From JAOUGY01 sp963792365 (lineage in GTDB: Bacteria; Actinomycetota; Acidimicrobiia; Spongiisociales; ZC4RG35): a DNA stretch of 64,000 bases. The position numbers and the translations under genes were made by a program. Below are positions 1 to 8,518 of this stretch, piece after piece (positions within the stretch are counted from its first letter, which is position 1; each line of letters begins with the position of its first letter). The stretch spans positions 124,001-188,000 of the forward strand of contig CAWBVW010000010.1 in assembly GCA_963792365.1 (NCBI GenBank), written 5' to 3'. The notes under the pieces were generated by a model. The model ran no database searches. It was not told the DNA's origin and saw only the letters and a list, made by a program, of their open reading frames with translations.

Positions 1-152
1 GTCATCAGGATCCTCTGCAGGCGGCGCGCCTGGCGTTCGCAGGCAAGGATCTGGGCAACCTGAACATCGACAAGCCCGATCACTGTTCGATCATCACGCT
101 CCGCCCGGCCCAACGCTGGTCAGACCTCGGCATGTGGACACCTGACAGCTGA
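1..152 (+). CDS. C-terminal end of an unrecognised protein (5' truncated by window edge)
   Basis: The frame open from the window edge encodes about 49 residues ending in DLGMWTPDS and stops with TGA at 150-152. Codon third positions are mostly G or C, as in the confident genes here, so this looks like a real gene end. A stretch reading CSIITLRPAQRW resembles a final beta strand, but I cannot name the family from so short a piece. The Nudix gene follows 43 bases downstream on the same strand. Confidence 0.5.
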   Translation, partial: HQDPLQAARLAFAGKDLGNLNIDKPDHCSIITLRPAQRWSDLGMWTPDS

Positions 153-195
153 GCGGCACCGTGCCGGATCGGCACCGCATGCCAAACTGCACTTC

Positions 196-708
196 GTGGA
201 AGAACTCCGATTCTGGCCAGGTGAATACCGGTTCTGTCCCATGTGCCGCGGGGAGCTGGCGCCGATGGAGCGAGCCGGGCGATGGCGAATGTCGTGCCCC
301 GACTGCGGATGGGTCCACTTCAGAGATCCCGCGGTCGGTGCGGCAGTCCTCGTCCGAGATGAGCGATCGCGCGTGTTGCTCGTCGAGCGAGGACCGGGTT
401 CCACCCAGCCGGGCAAGTGGTGCGTGCCCGCCGGCTACGTGGACTACGGCGAGGAGATCAGGCATGCGGCGGCGCGTGAGCTGAAGGAGGAAACGGGCCT
501 GCTCGCAGACATCGGTGCCGTTGTGCAGGTGATGTCGAACTTCCACGATCCCGCCAAGTTGTCCATCGGGGTCTGGTTCAACGGGAGCGTCACCGGAGGA
601 ACCCTGCAGGCGGGCGACGACGCAATCGACGCGCGTTGGTTCGCACTGCACGCGCTGCCCGATCTTGCGTTCGACACCGACCGTGTGCTCCTGTCGACAC
701 TCTCCTGA
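196..708 (+). CDS. Nudix hydrolase with N-terminal zinc ribbon
   Basis: Predicted to hydrolyse a nucleoside diphosphate linked to another moiety; the substrate is not known. Residues 14-38 hold a zinc ribbon (CPMC then CPDC), as in NudC-type NADH pyrophosphatases. The Nudix box starts at GYVDYGEE and runs into RELKEETGL, matching GX5EX7REUXEEXGU with all metal-binding glutamates. At 170 aa it lacks the large N-terminal domain of true NudC, so it is the short ribbon-Nudix type. The start is GTG at 196. No ATG lies in frame upstream and no strong ribosome site is visible. It is probably a monocistronic housecleaning enzyme. Confidence 0.88.
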   Translation: MEELRFWPGEYRFCPMCRGELAPMERAGRWRMSCPDCGWVHFRDPAVGAAVLVRDERSRVLLVERGPGSTQPGKWCVPAGYVDYGEEIRHAAARELKEETGLLADIGAVVQVMSNFHDPAKLSIGVWFNGSVTGGTLQAGDDAIDARWFALHALPDLAFDTDRVLLSTLS

Positions 709-765
709 CTCGAGCGCCGCGGGTTTGCATAGCCGGGTCGTGACATCGACACTTCTCGACGAGAC

Positions 766-1518
766 ATGAACAGAACCATTGCCCTCTCGATCACCTTGGT
801 CCTCGCAACCATCTCCTGGGCCATCCAGGTGGTGTCTCGGGGCCCGTGGGCCATCGAATCGGCGACCCTCATCGCAACCTGGCTGGTGGTGCTGGCTGCC
901 GTCGCCATCACCGGCATGGTGGTCGCCTCGTCCCGGTGGGGCAGATATCTGGCGATCGTGGTCGCCCTGCTCGGCCCGCTGTTCGGGGTGTCGGTTCCGC
1001 TCGACCCATGGTGGATCGCCAGTCTTCTGGCATCCGGCCTGGTTCTCGCCCTGCTAGCAGGGAACGCGACCAGCGGTGTGATCCGCAAGCTGCCGGCCGC
1101 AGACGGCCCGACGCCCAGGGTGGTCGCTTTCACCCTTGTCCTGGTTTCACTCCCGCTCGTTGTCGCAACCGTGTCGCCCGACGGGCTGGGCCCGAGCGAA
1201 TGGTCGATGGTGGGCCTGACGACGATCGGAGCCGCGATCTATGCGAAGGCCGGCCCCCTGGCGGTGGCGATCGTCCGCGGCCTCATCCCGTTGGGATCTG
1301 TCCTGGTCGGCGTCATCGACGGGCTTCCGCGCGGCGCGATGTGGATCGGCATCGGCATCGGTGTCGGTGTCGGTGCCTGGCACCGGGACATCCGGCTTGC
1401 GGTTCGGCCACTCGCAGGTGAGGGCCGGGCCATCCCGATGCTGGCAGAGATGGTGCCGTCGGAGATCCTCGACGCCGCCGGGCTCGACGAGCGCGGACGA
1501 CCGGTGAAGCGACCATGA
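766..1518 (+). CDS. Polytopic membrane protein of unknown function
   Basis: A 250-aa protein with at least six hydrophobic segments, at roughly residues 5-25, 31-52, 60-76, 80-98, 117-138 and 148-205. The last is very glycine rich (GIGIGVGVGAW). A charged cytoplasmic tail of about 45 residues follows. I do not recognise a family. It overlaps the next gene by four bases (ATGA), so the two are almost certainly co-translated and may form a membrane complex. The coding signal (high GC at third positions, no competing frame with sense) is good. Confidence 0.7.
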   Translation: MNRTIALSITLVLATISWAIQVVSRGPWAIESATLIATWLVVLAAVAITGMVVASSRWGRYLAIVVALLGPLFGVSVPLDPWWIASLLASGLVLALLAGNATSGVIRKLPAADGPTPRVVAFTLVLVSLPLVVATVSPDGLGPSEWSMVGLTTIGAAIYAKAGPLAVAIVRGLIPLGSVLVGVIDGLPRGAMWIGIGIGVGVGAWHRDIRLAVRPLAGEGRAIPMLAEMVPSEILDAAGLDERGRPVKRP

Positions 1519-1814
1519 GACGCCGCCCCAACCCCTGGATTGCGGTCCCATCGATCCTCGCCGGGGTACTCGCCGGAGTCGTGGGTTGGGCTGTCACCGA
1601 TCTGTCGTGCCAGCCGGGGCTCAATCTCGATGAGGGGGACGGGTGCCCCGTCGCCGCAGTTTCGATCGGCCTCGGCCTGTTCCTCGCCACCACCGTCGGT
1701 ATCGCCATCGTCCTCGTGCTCGTCTACCGGTCGCTGGCCGAGCATCGGGAGGCAACCGAGCGGGGGCTCGAGCCGCCAGGACCGGGATGTGAAGTCCCGG
1801 AGGACAGCGCTTGA
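1515..1814 (+). CDS. Small membrane protein with two transmembrane segments
   Basis: A 99-aa protein with hydrophobic segments at about 9-27 and 49-69. Between them is a short loop containing two cysteines (SCQPG and GCPVA), which could form a disulfide on the outer face. The tail is charged and ends in PGCEVPEDSA. It overlaps the preceding membrane gene by four bases, so it is the second gene of a two-gene operon. No family is recognised. Confidence 0.65.
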   Translation: MRRRPNPWIAVPSILAGVLAGVVGWAVTDLSCQPGLNLDEGDGCPVAAVSIGLGLFLATTVGIAIVLVLVYRSLAEHREATERGLEPPGPGCEVPEDSA

Positions 1815-1847
1815 GCCGGACGGTTCGTGAGCCAACCTCGGCCCATG

Positions 1848-1869
1848 GCGTGCGTACTAGTGCGCACGC
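1848..1869. terminator. Possible hairpin after the two-gene membrane operon
   Basis: GCGTGCG (1848-1854) and CGCACGC (1863-1869) can form a 7-bp GC-rich stem with an 8-nt loop, 34 bases after the upstream stop codon. There is no T run on either strand, so a role as intrinsic terminator is uncertain; it may only be a palindromic spacer. Confidence 0.25.
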
Positions 1870-1923
1870 GCCCGGGACGTTTGACGCTGGCACCGCACGA
1901 CACCGCCCGCGACACTGTGCTCG

Positions 1924-2106
1924 ATGCACGCGCTGGCCCGGATCGCCGATTATGTTCACGCCTCCGGCCGCTGCATGTTCGGATTCCACGGTCACTGCGC
2001 CGGTGTGGCCGGCAGAAGCGACGGCCGCATGGGGCTCTGCTGGTGCCGCTGCCACGAGCGCTGGCTGACGTCGGAAACAACCAACTCGGTCAGGTCGCCC
2101 GACTGA
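1924..2106 (+). CDS. Small Cys/His-rich protein, possible metal-binding miniprotein
   Basis: A 60-aa frame whose middle reads CMFGFHGHCAG, followed 14 residues later by LCWCRCHERW. It has five cysteines and three histidines within about 31 residues, with a terminal CxCxCH-like cluster. This density is unlikely by chance and resembles small actinobacterial zinc-binding proteins. The end overlaps the convergent fabF stop by 17 bases. No convincing ribosome site is seen, so the reality of the gene is moderate; it could also be the remnant of a longer gene. Confidence 0.4.
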   Translation: MHALARIADYVHASGRCMFGFHGHCAGVAGRSDGRMGLCWCRCHERWLTSETTNSVRSPD

Positions 2107-3337
2107 AGATCAGCGCGACGTTGTGGCCGCCGAACCCGAACGAGTTGGACATCACGTGATCGACCGTGGCCTGCCGCGCCTCGTTTGGTACGTAGTCGAG
2201 ATCACATTCGGGGTCGGGGGTTTCGTAGTTGATCGTCGGAGGAAGGACTCCCTCGCGGATCGCCCGTATCGAGGCGATCGCCTCCACCGCCCCGGCGGCA
2301 CCGAGCAGGTGGCCGGTCATCGACTTCGTGGATGAGATGGGAACCGATCCTGCGTGGGAGCCGAACGCCATCTTGATCGCCGCCGTCTCGGTGGCGTCGT
2401 TGGCTTCGGTCGAGGTCCCGTGCGCATTGATGTAACCGATGTCCGTTGCGTCGAGGCCAGCGTCGGCGAGGGCCGCAGTCATCGCCCGCATCGCGCCGGT
2501 GCCACCGGGCCGCGGCAGGGTCATGTGGTAGGCATCGGCGGACATTCCGTATCCGGTGAACTCGGCGAGGATCTCAGCCCCACGGGCGACGGCACGGTCG
2601 CGGTCCTCCAGAACCAGCATCGCCGCTCCCTCACCCATCACGAACCCGTCGCGGTCGGCATCGAAGGGCCGGGATGCAGCCTGCGGGTCGTCGTTGCGGG
2701 TCGACAAGGCCTGCGCGTTGGCGAACCCGGCAACTCCATACTCGGTGATGGCCGCCTCGGTGCCCCCGGCGACCATCACATCGGCGGCTCCCCGTCGGAT
2801 CATCATGGCGGCATCCCCGATCGCGTTGGCCGATGCCGAACACGCCGTCACGGTGCACGAGACCGGTCCGAGCAGATGGTTCTCGATCGACACCAGCCCG
2901 GCGGGCATGTTGGCGATGATCTTGGGGATCCCGAACGGGCTGACGCGAGTTGGCCCGCGTTCACGCATCGTGTCGATCTCGTCGATGAAGGTCTGCATGC
3001 CACCGAATCCGACACCCACCACGGCTCCAGAGCGGGCCGCGAGCTCGGAATCCGGATCGATTTCGATGCCCGAATCCGCCAGCGCCTCTGCGGCGGCGAT
3101 GAGAGCGAACTGGGAGAAACGATCGTATCGACGAACGGTCTTGCGATCGAAGTACTGCTCGGGATCGAAGTCGTGCACCTCGGCCGCGAGGGTGACCTTC
3201 TGGTCGGAGGCATCGAACAGCGAGATCTGCCCGACCCCAGACCGGCCGCCCACCAGGGCGTCCCAGGTCTCGGCTTGGGTGTGACCGACAGGTGTGATCG
3301 CGCCGATGCCGGTCACGACGACACGACGACCGTCCAT
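2090..3337 (-). CDS. fabF: 3-oxoacyl-ACP synthase II (beta-ketoacyl-ACP synthase)
   Basis: Condenses malonyl-ACP with a growing acyl-ACP in fatty-acid elongation. The 415-aa protein has the thiolase-fold Cys-His-His triad: C166 in TACSAS, H306 in NAHGTST and H343 in MTGHLLG. It is the normal length for FabF. It is the last gene of the minus-strand fab operon, with one base between the acpP stop and its ATG. The conserved GFGGHN near the C-terminus supports FabF over the initiating FabH type. Confidence 0.96.
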   Translation of the reverse strand: MDGRRVVVTGIGAITPVGHTQAETWDALVGGRSGVGQISLFDASDQKVTLAAEVHDFDPEQYFDRKTVRRYDRFSQFALIAAAEALADSGIEIDPDSELAARSGAVVGVGFGGMQTFIDEIDTMRERGPTRVSPFGIPKIIANMPAGLVSIENHLLGPVSCTVTACSASANAIGDAAMMIRRGAADVMVAGGTEAAITEYGVAGFANAQALSTRNDDPQAASRPFDADRDGFVMGEGAAMLVLEDRDRAVARGAEILAEFTGYGMSADAYHMTLPRPGGTGAMRAMTAALADAGLDATDIGYINAHGTSTEANDATETAAIKMAFGSHAGSVPISSTKSMTGHLLGAAGAVEAIASIRAIREGVLPPTINYETPDPECDLDYVPNEARQATVDHVMSNSFGFGGHNVALIFSRAT

Positions 3338-3338
3338 G

Positions 3339-3584
3339 TCAGGAATTGAGCTTGCCGTGGACCAGATCCGTTGCCTGACCGACCGTGTGGATGTTCTCGG
3401 CTTCCTCGTCGGGGATCTTCACGCCGAACTCGTCTTCCAGGGCCATCAGCAACTCGACGACACCGAGCGAGTCGACCTCGAGATCGTCCTCGAAATTGGC
3501 ATCGTCGTCGATCTTGTCTGCGTCGAGACCCAGCTCGTTCACCAGCACCTGATGCAGGCGCGAGGAGATTTCACTCCGCTCCAT
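3339..3584 (-). CDS. acpP: Acyl carrier protein
   Basis: An 81-aa acidic helical protein that carries acyl intermediates on a phosphopantetheine arm. The attachment serine is S39 in EVDSLG, following the usual acidic helix, and the recognition helix reads ELLMALEDEFGV. It lies between fabG and fabF, the standard position in bacterial fab operons. The clear AGGAG-like ribosome site just upstream (revcomp of ctcctttcc) supports the ATG at 3584. Confidence 0.97.
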   Translation of the reverse strand: MERSEISSRLHQVLVNELGLDADKIDDDANFEDDLEVDSLGVVELLMALEDEFGVKIPDEEAENIHTVGQATDLVHGKLNS

Positions 3585-3641
3585 CGTGTCTCCTTTCCGA
3601 ATGTCTCCGATGACCGCGGCACCCTACACGCTGCGCAGCAG

Positions 3642-4382
3642 TCACAGTGCGATTCCCCCGTCGACGCTGAGGACCTGTCCGGTGACGTAGGCCGCTCCGT
3701 CCGTAGCGAGAAAACCGACCGCAGCCGCCACCTCCTCGGCCGTGCCGAATCGGCCGAGGGTGATCGAGCCGAGGGCGCCCTCCTTCACCTCGTCGCCGAG
3801 CGCTTCGGTCATGTCCGTGCCGATGAACCCGGGCGCAACCACGTTGACCGTGATGTTGCGTGCTCCCACTTCCTTGGCCACCGACTTCGAGAATCCGATC
3901 AACCCCGCCTTCGAGGCGGCGTAGTTCGCCTGTCCAGGATTGCCGGCGATACCCGAAACCGATGCGATCGAGATCACCCGGCCCCACTTGGCGCGCAACA
4001 TGCCCCGCAACGCCGCTTTGGTGCACAGGAAGGCCGAACGAAGGTTGGTGGCGATGACCTGGTCGAATTCCTCGAGCGACATTCGGAGCAGCAGGTTGTC
4101 ACGGGTGATGCCCGCGTTGTTGACCAGGATCGTGGGGATCCCGAGCGCACCGGACACCGCGGCGAACATCTCGTCGACCCGATCGGGATCTGCAACATCC
4201 GCGCCGACTGCGATGGCAGTTCCGCCGCCGCTCGTTATCTCGGCTACGACCTCGTCTGCGGCGTCGCGCCTCGTTGCATAGTTGACGGCCACGGCGCATC
4301 CCTGTTCGGCGAGAGCGACCGCGATCGCACGTCCGATCCCTCGAGACCCGCCGGTGACCAGTGCCACGCGCACTTCGGTCAT
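3642..4382 (-). CDS. fabG: 3-oxoacyl-ACP reductase
   Basis: NADPH-dependent short-chain dehydrogenase that reduces the keto group after each condensation. The 246-aa protein has the glycine-rich nucleotide site TGGSRGIG (10-17), NNAG at 88-91 and the catalytic Ser141, Tyr154 and Lys158 (NYAASK). I chose the ATG at 4382 because it begins MTEVRVALVTGG, fits the family length and overlaps the fabH stop by four bases (ATGA). The longer reading frame upstream runs through fabH and is not real. Confidence 0.95.
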   Translation of the reverse strand: MTEVRVALVTGGSRGIGRAIAVALAEQGCAVAVNYATRRDAADEVVAEITSGGGTAIAVGADVADPDRVDEMFAAVSGALGIPTILVNNAGITRDNLLLRMSLEEFDQVIATNLRSAFLCTKAALRGMLRAKWGRVISIASVSGIAGNPGQANYAASKAGLIGFSKSVAKEVGARNITVNVVAPGFIGTDMTEALGDEVKEGALGSITLGRFGTAEEVAAAVGFLATDGAAYVTGQVLSVDGGIAL

Positions 4383-5464
4383 GCCGAAACTCCCGGGTGG
4401 CCGAAGAACTCGAGGTTGGGCGCGATCAGGTCCCACACCGACTCGTCGGTGGCTGGTATCGACATCTGCGACGTTGCTATCGGCTCGACCCGCTCCCCCC
4501 ATCGAAGCGCCGCCGCCGCCCACGTGAGACCGCCGCCGAATGCAGCGAACACGATCCGTGAGCCCGGATCGACCCGACCGCTCTCGACCGCCTCGGTGAG
4601 CGCCACCGGGATCGTGGCCGCGGACGTGTTGCCGTAGGCGTGAACGTTGACGAAGACCTTCGACGAGTCGAGCCCGAGCTTGCGCGCAGTAGCGTCGATG
4701 ATGCGCAGGTTGGCCTGGTGCGGAATCAGGAGATCGACGTCGTCGAGCTCCCATCCGGCGTCGCGGACCACATTCAGCGAGGCCTCCCCCATCTTGGTCA
4801 CCGCACGACGGAACACTTCTGGCCCGTCCATGTAGACGCCGGCACGATGCGGGTCGGTGACCTTGCGCGGAGCCCCTGTCCCGTACTCAGGTACGCAGAG
4901 ATGCGGTGCTGCGCTGCCATCCACGCCGAGCTCGGAGGACAGCACACCGAGCGGTTCGTCGGTCGCCTCGAGCACTGCGGCGCCGGCGCCGTCACCGAAG
5001 AGCACGCACGTCGTACGATCCGTGTAGTCCACCACGTAACTCAGCTTCTCGGCTCCCACGATCCCGACCCGGCGGGCCATACCGGATCGAATCATTCCGG
5101 TCGCGACGACGGTTGCGTAGAGGAACCCCGAGCAGTTCGCATTCAGGTCGAATGCACCTCCCCCGATCGGGCCGAGTCTGGCCTGCACGAGTGCGGACGT
5201 CGGAGGGATGAGTGTCTCAGGCGTACATGTCGCCGTTATCAGCGCATCGAGCTCGCCCGGTTCGCGACCCGCCGAGGCCAGGGCGTGGTCCATTGCCACG
5301 GCCGCGAGCTCACTCAGCCCGACGTGTGATATTCGACGTTCTTTGATACCCGTGCGCGTCGTGATCCAATCGTCGCTCGTCTCAACGATCTTCTCCAGGT
5401 CGGAATTGGACAGCACGGAAGGCGGCAACGCCTTGCCCCAACCGGTGATCTCCGCGTATCTCAT
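4379..5464 (-). CDS. fabH: 3-oxoacyl-ACP synthase III (initiating ketosynthase)
   Basis: Starts fatty-acid synthesis by condensing an acyl-CoA primer with malonyl-ACP; in actinomycetes the primer is often branched and derived from Val, Leu or Ile. The catalytic triad is C111 (NANCSGF), H249 (IPHQANL) and N279 (YGNTSA). The start at 5464 gives 361 aa beginning MRYAEITGWG and is preceded by GGAGGTG about eight bases upstream. An ATG 36 bases further up adds an unlikely RRRR-rich leader. Confidence 0.94.
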   Translation of the reverse strand: MRYAEITGWGKALPPSVLSNSDLEKIVETSDDWITTRTGIKERRISHVGLSELAAVAMDHALASAGREPGELDALITATCTPETLIPPTSALVQARLGPIGGGAFDLNANCSGFLYATVVATGMIRSGMARRVGIVGAEKLSYVVDYTDRTTCVLFGDGAGAAVLEATDEPLGVLSSELGVDGSAAPHLCVPEYGTGAPRKVTDPHRAGVYMDGPEVFRRAVTKMGEASLNVVRDAGWELDDVDLLIPHQANLRIIDATARKLGLDSSKVFVNVHAYGNTSAATIPVALTEAVESGRVDPGSRIVFAAFGGGLTWAAAALRWGERVEPIATSQMSIPATDESVWDLIAPNLEFFGHPGVSA

Positions 5465-5533
5465 CTCATCGCACCTCCGGCGGCGCCATGGTAGGCCCAC
5501 ACGAAAGGACCGTGCCGGATGAGACCGCCGCAG

Positions 5534-6460
5534 TCAGGCCAGCTGTGCCACCACTTCCTCGATCGCTCCGAGGTCCGACACGATGTGAACGGTGGCACCG
5601 TCCACCGTGCGTTTCGCCATCCCGGCCGTGACGTCGCCCGGTCCGACATGGACGAACGTGCCGATCCCTGCCCGGGCCATGTTGGTCAGGGTGTCTGCAA
5701 ACAAAACGGGTGAGACGACTTGCACAGCCAGTTCGTCGACGATCTCGCCGGTGGCGAGCGGTTCGGCGGAGACGTTTCCGTACACCGGGAAGCGACCGTC
5801 CACCGGCGATACCTGGGTGACCGCGGTCGTGAATGCGTCACGGGCCGGTGCCATGAACGGCGAGTGAAACGCACCCGCTACCTTCAGGCGGACGGCACGA
5901 CGAACGCCCAGCTCGCGTCCGTGTTCCTCGAGCCAGTCGAGATCAGCCGCTCCCCCGGCGACCACGACCTGACCGGGGGCGTTGACGTTGGCGATCGTGA
6001 GCCGCCCTCCGGCAGCCACGTTTGCTTCACAAACCGATTGCGCGAGCTCCACGTCGGCGCCCAGCAGGGCTGCCATCCCAGACGTTTCCACGTCGGCTGC
6101 CGCCTGCATGGCCTTGCCGCGCTCGGCCACGAGACCCAAGCCGGTTGTGAAGTCGAGTGACCCGTTCGCCACCAGTGCACTGAACTCTCCCAACGAGTGG
6201 CCGGCCGCCGCCGCCGGCGGCTCCGGGAGACGGTCGGCCAACACCTCCCACAAGGCAACGGTCACAGCGAACAGGGCCGGTTGGGCGTGCTCGGTCCGCG
6301 TCAGCTCCTCCTCCGGTCCTTCGAGACACATCGAGCGAAGAGACCAGCCGAGCACCTCGTCGGCAGACTCGCCAAGCAGGTCGGGACGGGCGTCGAAGAG
6401 ATCGGCTCCCATGCCGACCGACTGGCTCCCCTGGCCGGGGAAAAGAATGGCGTAGGGCAT
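5534..6460 (-). CDS. fabD: Malonyl-CoA:ACP transacylase
   Basis: Loads malonyl groups from CoA onto ACP. The 308-aa protein has the FPGQGSQ motif at 7-13, nucleophile S89 in GHSLGE, and active-site H199 in AFHSPFM. It is the first gene of the fab operon (fabD-fabH-fabG-acpP-fabF), and its upstream region is the 168-bp repeat array. Any fab promoter must therefore lie inside or next to repeats. Seventy bases separate it from fabH. Confidence 0.95.
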   Translation of the reverse strand: MPYAILFPGQGSQSVGMGADLFDARPDLLGESADEVLGWSLRSMCLEGPEEELTRTEHAQPALFAVTVALWEVLADRLPEPPAAAAGHSLGEFSALVANGSLDFTTGLGLVAERGKAMQAAADVETSGMAALLGADVELAQSVCEANVAAGGRLTIANVNAPGQVVVAGGAADLDWLEEHGRELGVRRAVRLKVAGAFHSPFMAPARDAFTTAVTQVSPVDGRFPVYGNVSAEPLATGEIVDELAVQVVSPVLFADTLTNMARAGIGTFVHVGPGDVTAGMAKRTVDGATVHIVSDLGAIEEVVAQLA

Positions 6461-6484
6461 GGGCGAGGAGGATAGAGCGAGAGC

Positions 6485-6521
6485 GTCATGCGTCGTACGT
6501 CTTGGGTCTTGGGTCTTGCGC
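6485..6521. repeat. Heptad repeats at the fabD-proximal edge of the repeat array
   Basis: Five consecutive 7-bp units of GTC-N4 form (GTCATGC, GTCGTAC, GTCTTGG, GTCTTGG, GTCTTGC) run from 6485 and lead directly into the first 168-bp unit. The same GTCTTGG/GTCTCGG words recur upstream of ilvB at 22058. No protein-coding sense is evident. Confidence 0.6.
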
Positions 6522-7188
6522 GGCCGAACCCGCCAACCACGGCTGCACCGTGGGTCGCAACCTGACGCCGCCCGACCCGGAGAATCCTGCCGTCAGCACG
6601 GCACTCGGGGGTCTGGGGGTCGCCCCCCAGAAGCCAGAGTCTCCGGTCTCCGGTCTCCGGTCTCCAGTCTCGGACCCTGCGTCTTGCGTCTTGCGCGGCC
6701 GAACCCGCGAGCCACGGCTGCACCGTGCGTCGCAACCTGACGCCGCCCGACCCGGAGAATCCTGCCGTCAGCACGGCACTCGGGGGTCTGGGGGTCGCCC
6801 CCCAGAAATCAGAGTCTCCGGTCTCCAGTCTCCAGCCCCGGACCCTGCGTCGTGCGTCTTGCGCGGCCGAACCCGCGAGCCACGGCTGCACCGTGCGTCG
6901 CAACCTGACGCCGCCCGACCCCGACAATCCTGCCGTCAGCACGGCACTCGGGGGTCTGGGGGTCGCCCCCCAGAAATCAGAGTCTCCGGTCTCCAGTCTC
7001 CAGCCCCGGACCCTGCGTCGTGCGTCTTGCGCGGCCGAACCCGCGAGCCACGGCTGCACCGTGCGTCGCAACCTGACGCCGCCCGACCCCGACAATCCTG
7101 CCGTCAGCACGGCACTCGGGGGTCTGGGGGTCGCCCCCCAGAAATCACCGTCAGACGGCATGCGGGGGTCTGGGGGTCGCCCCCCAGA
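6515..7188. repeat. Tandem array of ~168-bp repeats with a conserved GC hairpin
   Basis: Units begin with CTTGCGCGGCCGAACCCG at 6515, 6690, 6858 and 7026. Unit lengths are 175, 168 and 168 bases, and the fourth is cut short at about 7146. Units 2 and 3 are almost identical, and unit 1 is the most diverged. Each contains the 20-mer TCTGGGGGTCGCCCCCCAGA, an 8-bp perfect stem with a 4-nt loop, at 6612-6631, 6787-6806, 6955-6974 and 7123-7142. A fifth solitary copy sits at 7169-7188. Each full unit also carries heptad blocks (TCTCCGG/TCTCCAG at 6640-6667, 6815-6835 and 6983-7003). The frames through the array have repeat-derived composition, so I treat it as non-coding. It fills the whole gap between fabD and the threonine-aldolase-like gene. 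Confidence 0.85.
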
Positions 7189-7207
7189 CATCACAGCCCC
7201 CCAGAAA

Positions 7208-8245
7208 TCACTGCCCGAGGATGGCGTCGACCAGGCGGTCGGCGTCGGCCGCGTCGACGTCGCGATGGGTGACGATTCTCCAGTTCCCGCCGACGAGCGG
7301 CGGGTTCGCCTTGACGCCGCGCTCGGAGAGGCGGGCGGCTGTCTCGTCCCATGATCGTCCGAGGTGGTCGAACACGACGTTGACGATGTTGGTTTCGACC
7401 GAGGCGAGATCGACGGCGTGGGGTGAGTGGTCGGCGATACGGCCGGCGATCAAGCGGGCCAGATCGTGGTCTTCGATCAGACGATTGCGGTCGGCGAGGG
7501 CGACGCGGGCGGCCGCGGCCAGCACACCGACCTGTCGCATCCCGCCGCCCAGTCGCTTGCGGAGGTACCGAGCCTCGGCGATGTCGTCGGAGGTCCCGCA
7601 CAACATCGACCCCACCGGCGCCCCCAAGCCCTTCGAGAAGCAGAACGAGACGGTGTCGGTTCCGTGGGCGATCTGATCGGCCCCGACTTCGAGGGCGGCG
7701 GCGGCGTTGAACACACGTGCCCCGTCGAGATGGACTCGGAGCCGGTGACGCCGTGCCGCTTCGATCCCGGCGGACATGGTCTCCAGCCGGATGACCCGAC
7801 CTCCCGAGAGGTTATGGGTGTTCTCCCACACCATCAGCCGTATGCGGGGGTAGAAGCGTCCGGCCGCCGCCATCGCCACATCGATCTGGTGAGCCTCGAT
7901 GGCTCCACCCGGGGCGTGCACCGTGCGGAACGCGACGCCCGACAGCGCCGATGCGGCTCCGACTTCGACATTGCGGCAGTGGGCCCCCTCGTCGACCAGC
8001 ACCTCCTCTCCCGGACGGGTTTGGAGCATGATCGCCAGCTGGTTGCCCATCGTGCCCGTCGGGACGAACAGGGCCGCTTCTTTGCCCACGAGTTCGGCGG
8101 CGTCCTCTTGGAGCGCATTGACGGTCGGATCGTCGCCGTACACGTCGTCTCCGACGTCGGCCTCGGCCATCGCTCTACGCATGGCGTCGGTCGGGCGGGT
8201 GACTGTGTCTGATCGGAAGTCGGCGGTGCCGTCTGCAAAGGCCAT
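7208..8245 (-). CDS. Threonine aldolase family PLP enzyme (beta-eliminating lyase)
   Basis: A fold-type I PLP enzyme, probably cleaving L-threonine or allo-threonine to glycine and acetaldehyde. The 345-aa protein starts MAFADGTADFRSDTVTRP, a diagnostic N-terminus of the family. The PLP lysine is K205 (CFSKGLGAP), and HLDGARVFN (172-180) is the cofactor-binding aspartate region. The ATG at 8245 was chosen because everything upstream overlaps the zinc-ribbon gene in another frame. Its stop codon abuts the repeat array. The low-specificity aldolase ltaE is the likely identity, but substrate cannot be told from sequence. Confidence 0.88.
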   Translation of the reverse strand: MAFADGTADFRSDTVTRPTDAMRRAMAEADVGDDVYGDDPTVNALQEDAAELVGKEAALFVPTGTMGNQLAIMLQTRPGEEVLVDEGAHCRNVEVGAASALSGVAFRTVHAPGGAIEAHQIDVAMAAAGRFYPRIRLMVWENTHNLSGGRVIRLETMSAGIEAARRHRLRVHLDGARVFNAAAALEVGADQIAHGTDTVSFCFSKGLGAPVGSMLCGTSDDIAEARYLRKRLGGGMRQVGVLAAAARVALADRNRLIEDHDLARLIAGRIADHSPHAVDLASVETNIVNVVFDHLGRSWDETAARLSERGVKANPPLVGGNWRIVTHRDVDAADADRLVDAILGQ

Positions 8246-8255
8246 GGCGACCAGG

Positions 8256-8492
8256 CTACGAGTCGATATCGACGAAGAGGGCCATTGCGCCGCACCCACT
8301 GCACACCTGAGCCTGGCTGGCGTGACACCGCTTTCCGAGCCGCCTGGCGCCGCCCAGCGGACCTCGCTCGAGTGGACTTTGGATCCAGCGTGCATCCCCG
8401 GTGGATCCTCTGCCGCGATCCTCGATGAAGCCGGGCTCGAGCGTTCCTCCACAATGGGAACAAATGGTTGGCGTGACTGGCATGCCAACCAT
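8256..8492 (-). CDS. Small zinc-ribbon protein
   Basis: A 78-aa protein with two CxxC knuckles, CSHC near residue 11 and CSGC near residue 64. They are separated by a GFIEDRGRG and W-containing segment, a layout seen in small bacterial zinc-ribbon proteins of unknown function. ATG at 8492 or 8483 are both possible. It lies 10 bases upstream of the threonine-aldolase gene and 26 bases downstream of the PH-like gene, so the three may be one transcript. Confidence 0.65.
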   Translation of the reverse strand: MVGMPVTPTICSHCGGTLEPGFIEDRGRGSTGDARWIQSPLERGPLGGARRLGKRCHASQAQVCSGCGAMALFVDIDS

Positions 8493-8518
8493 GCTCGCAT
8501 GGTCGCCGAGCGTCGGGG

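Noticed and set aside
3642..4754. 370-aa version of fabG
   Set aside because: The extra N-terminus overlaps fabH; the ATG at 4382 gives a standard 246-aa FabG with ATGA coupling.
6515..7188. Tandem repeats as a CRISPR array
   Set aside because: Units are ~168 bp, nearly identical throughout, with no short repeat/unique spacer pattern and no cas genes.
6502..7354. Long reading frames across the repeat array
   Set aside because: They only translate the repeat in several frames and overlap the threonine-aldolase gene; no family sense.
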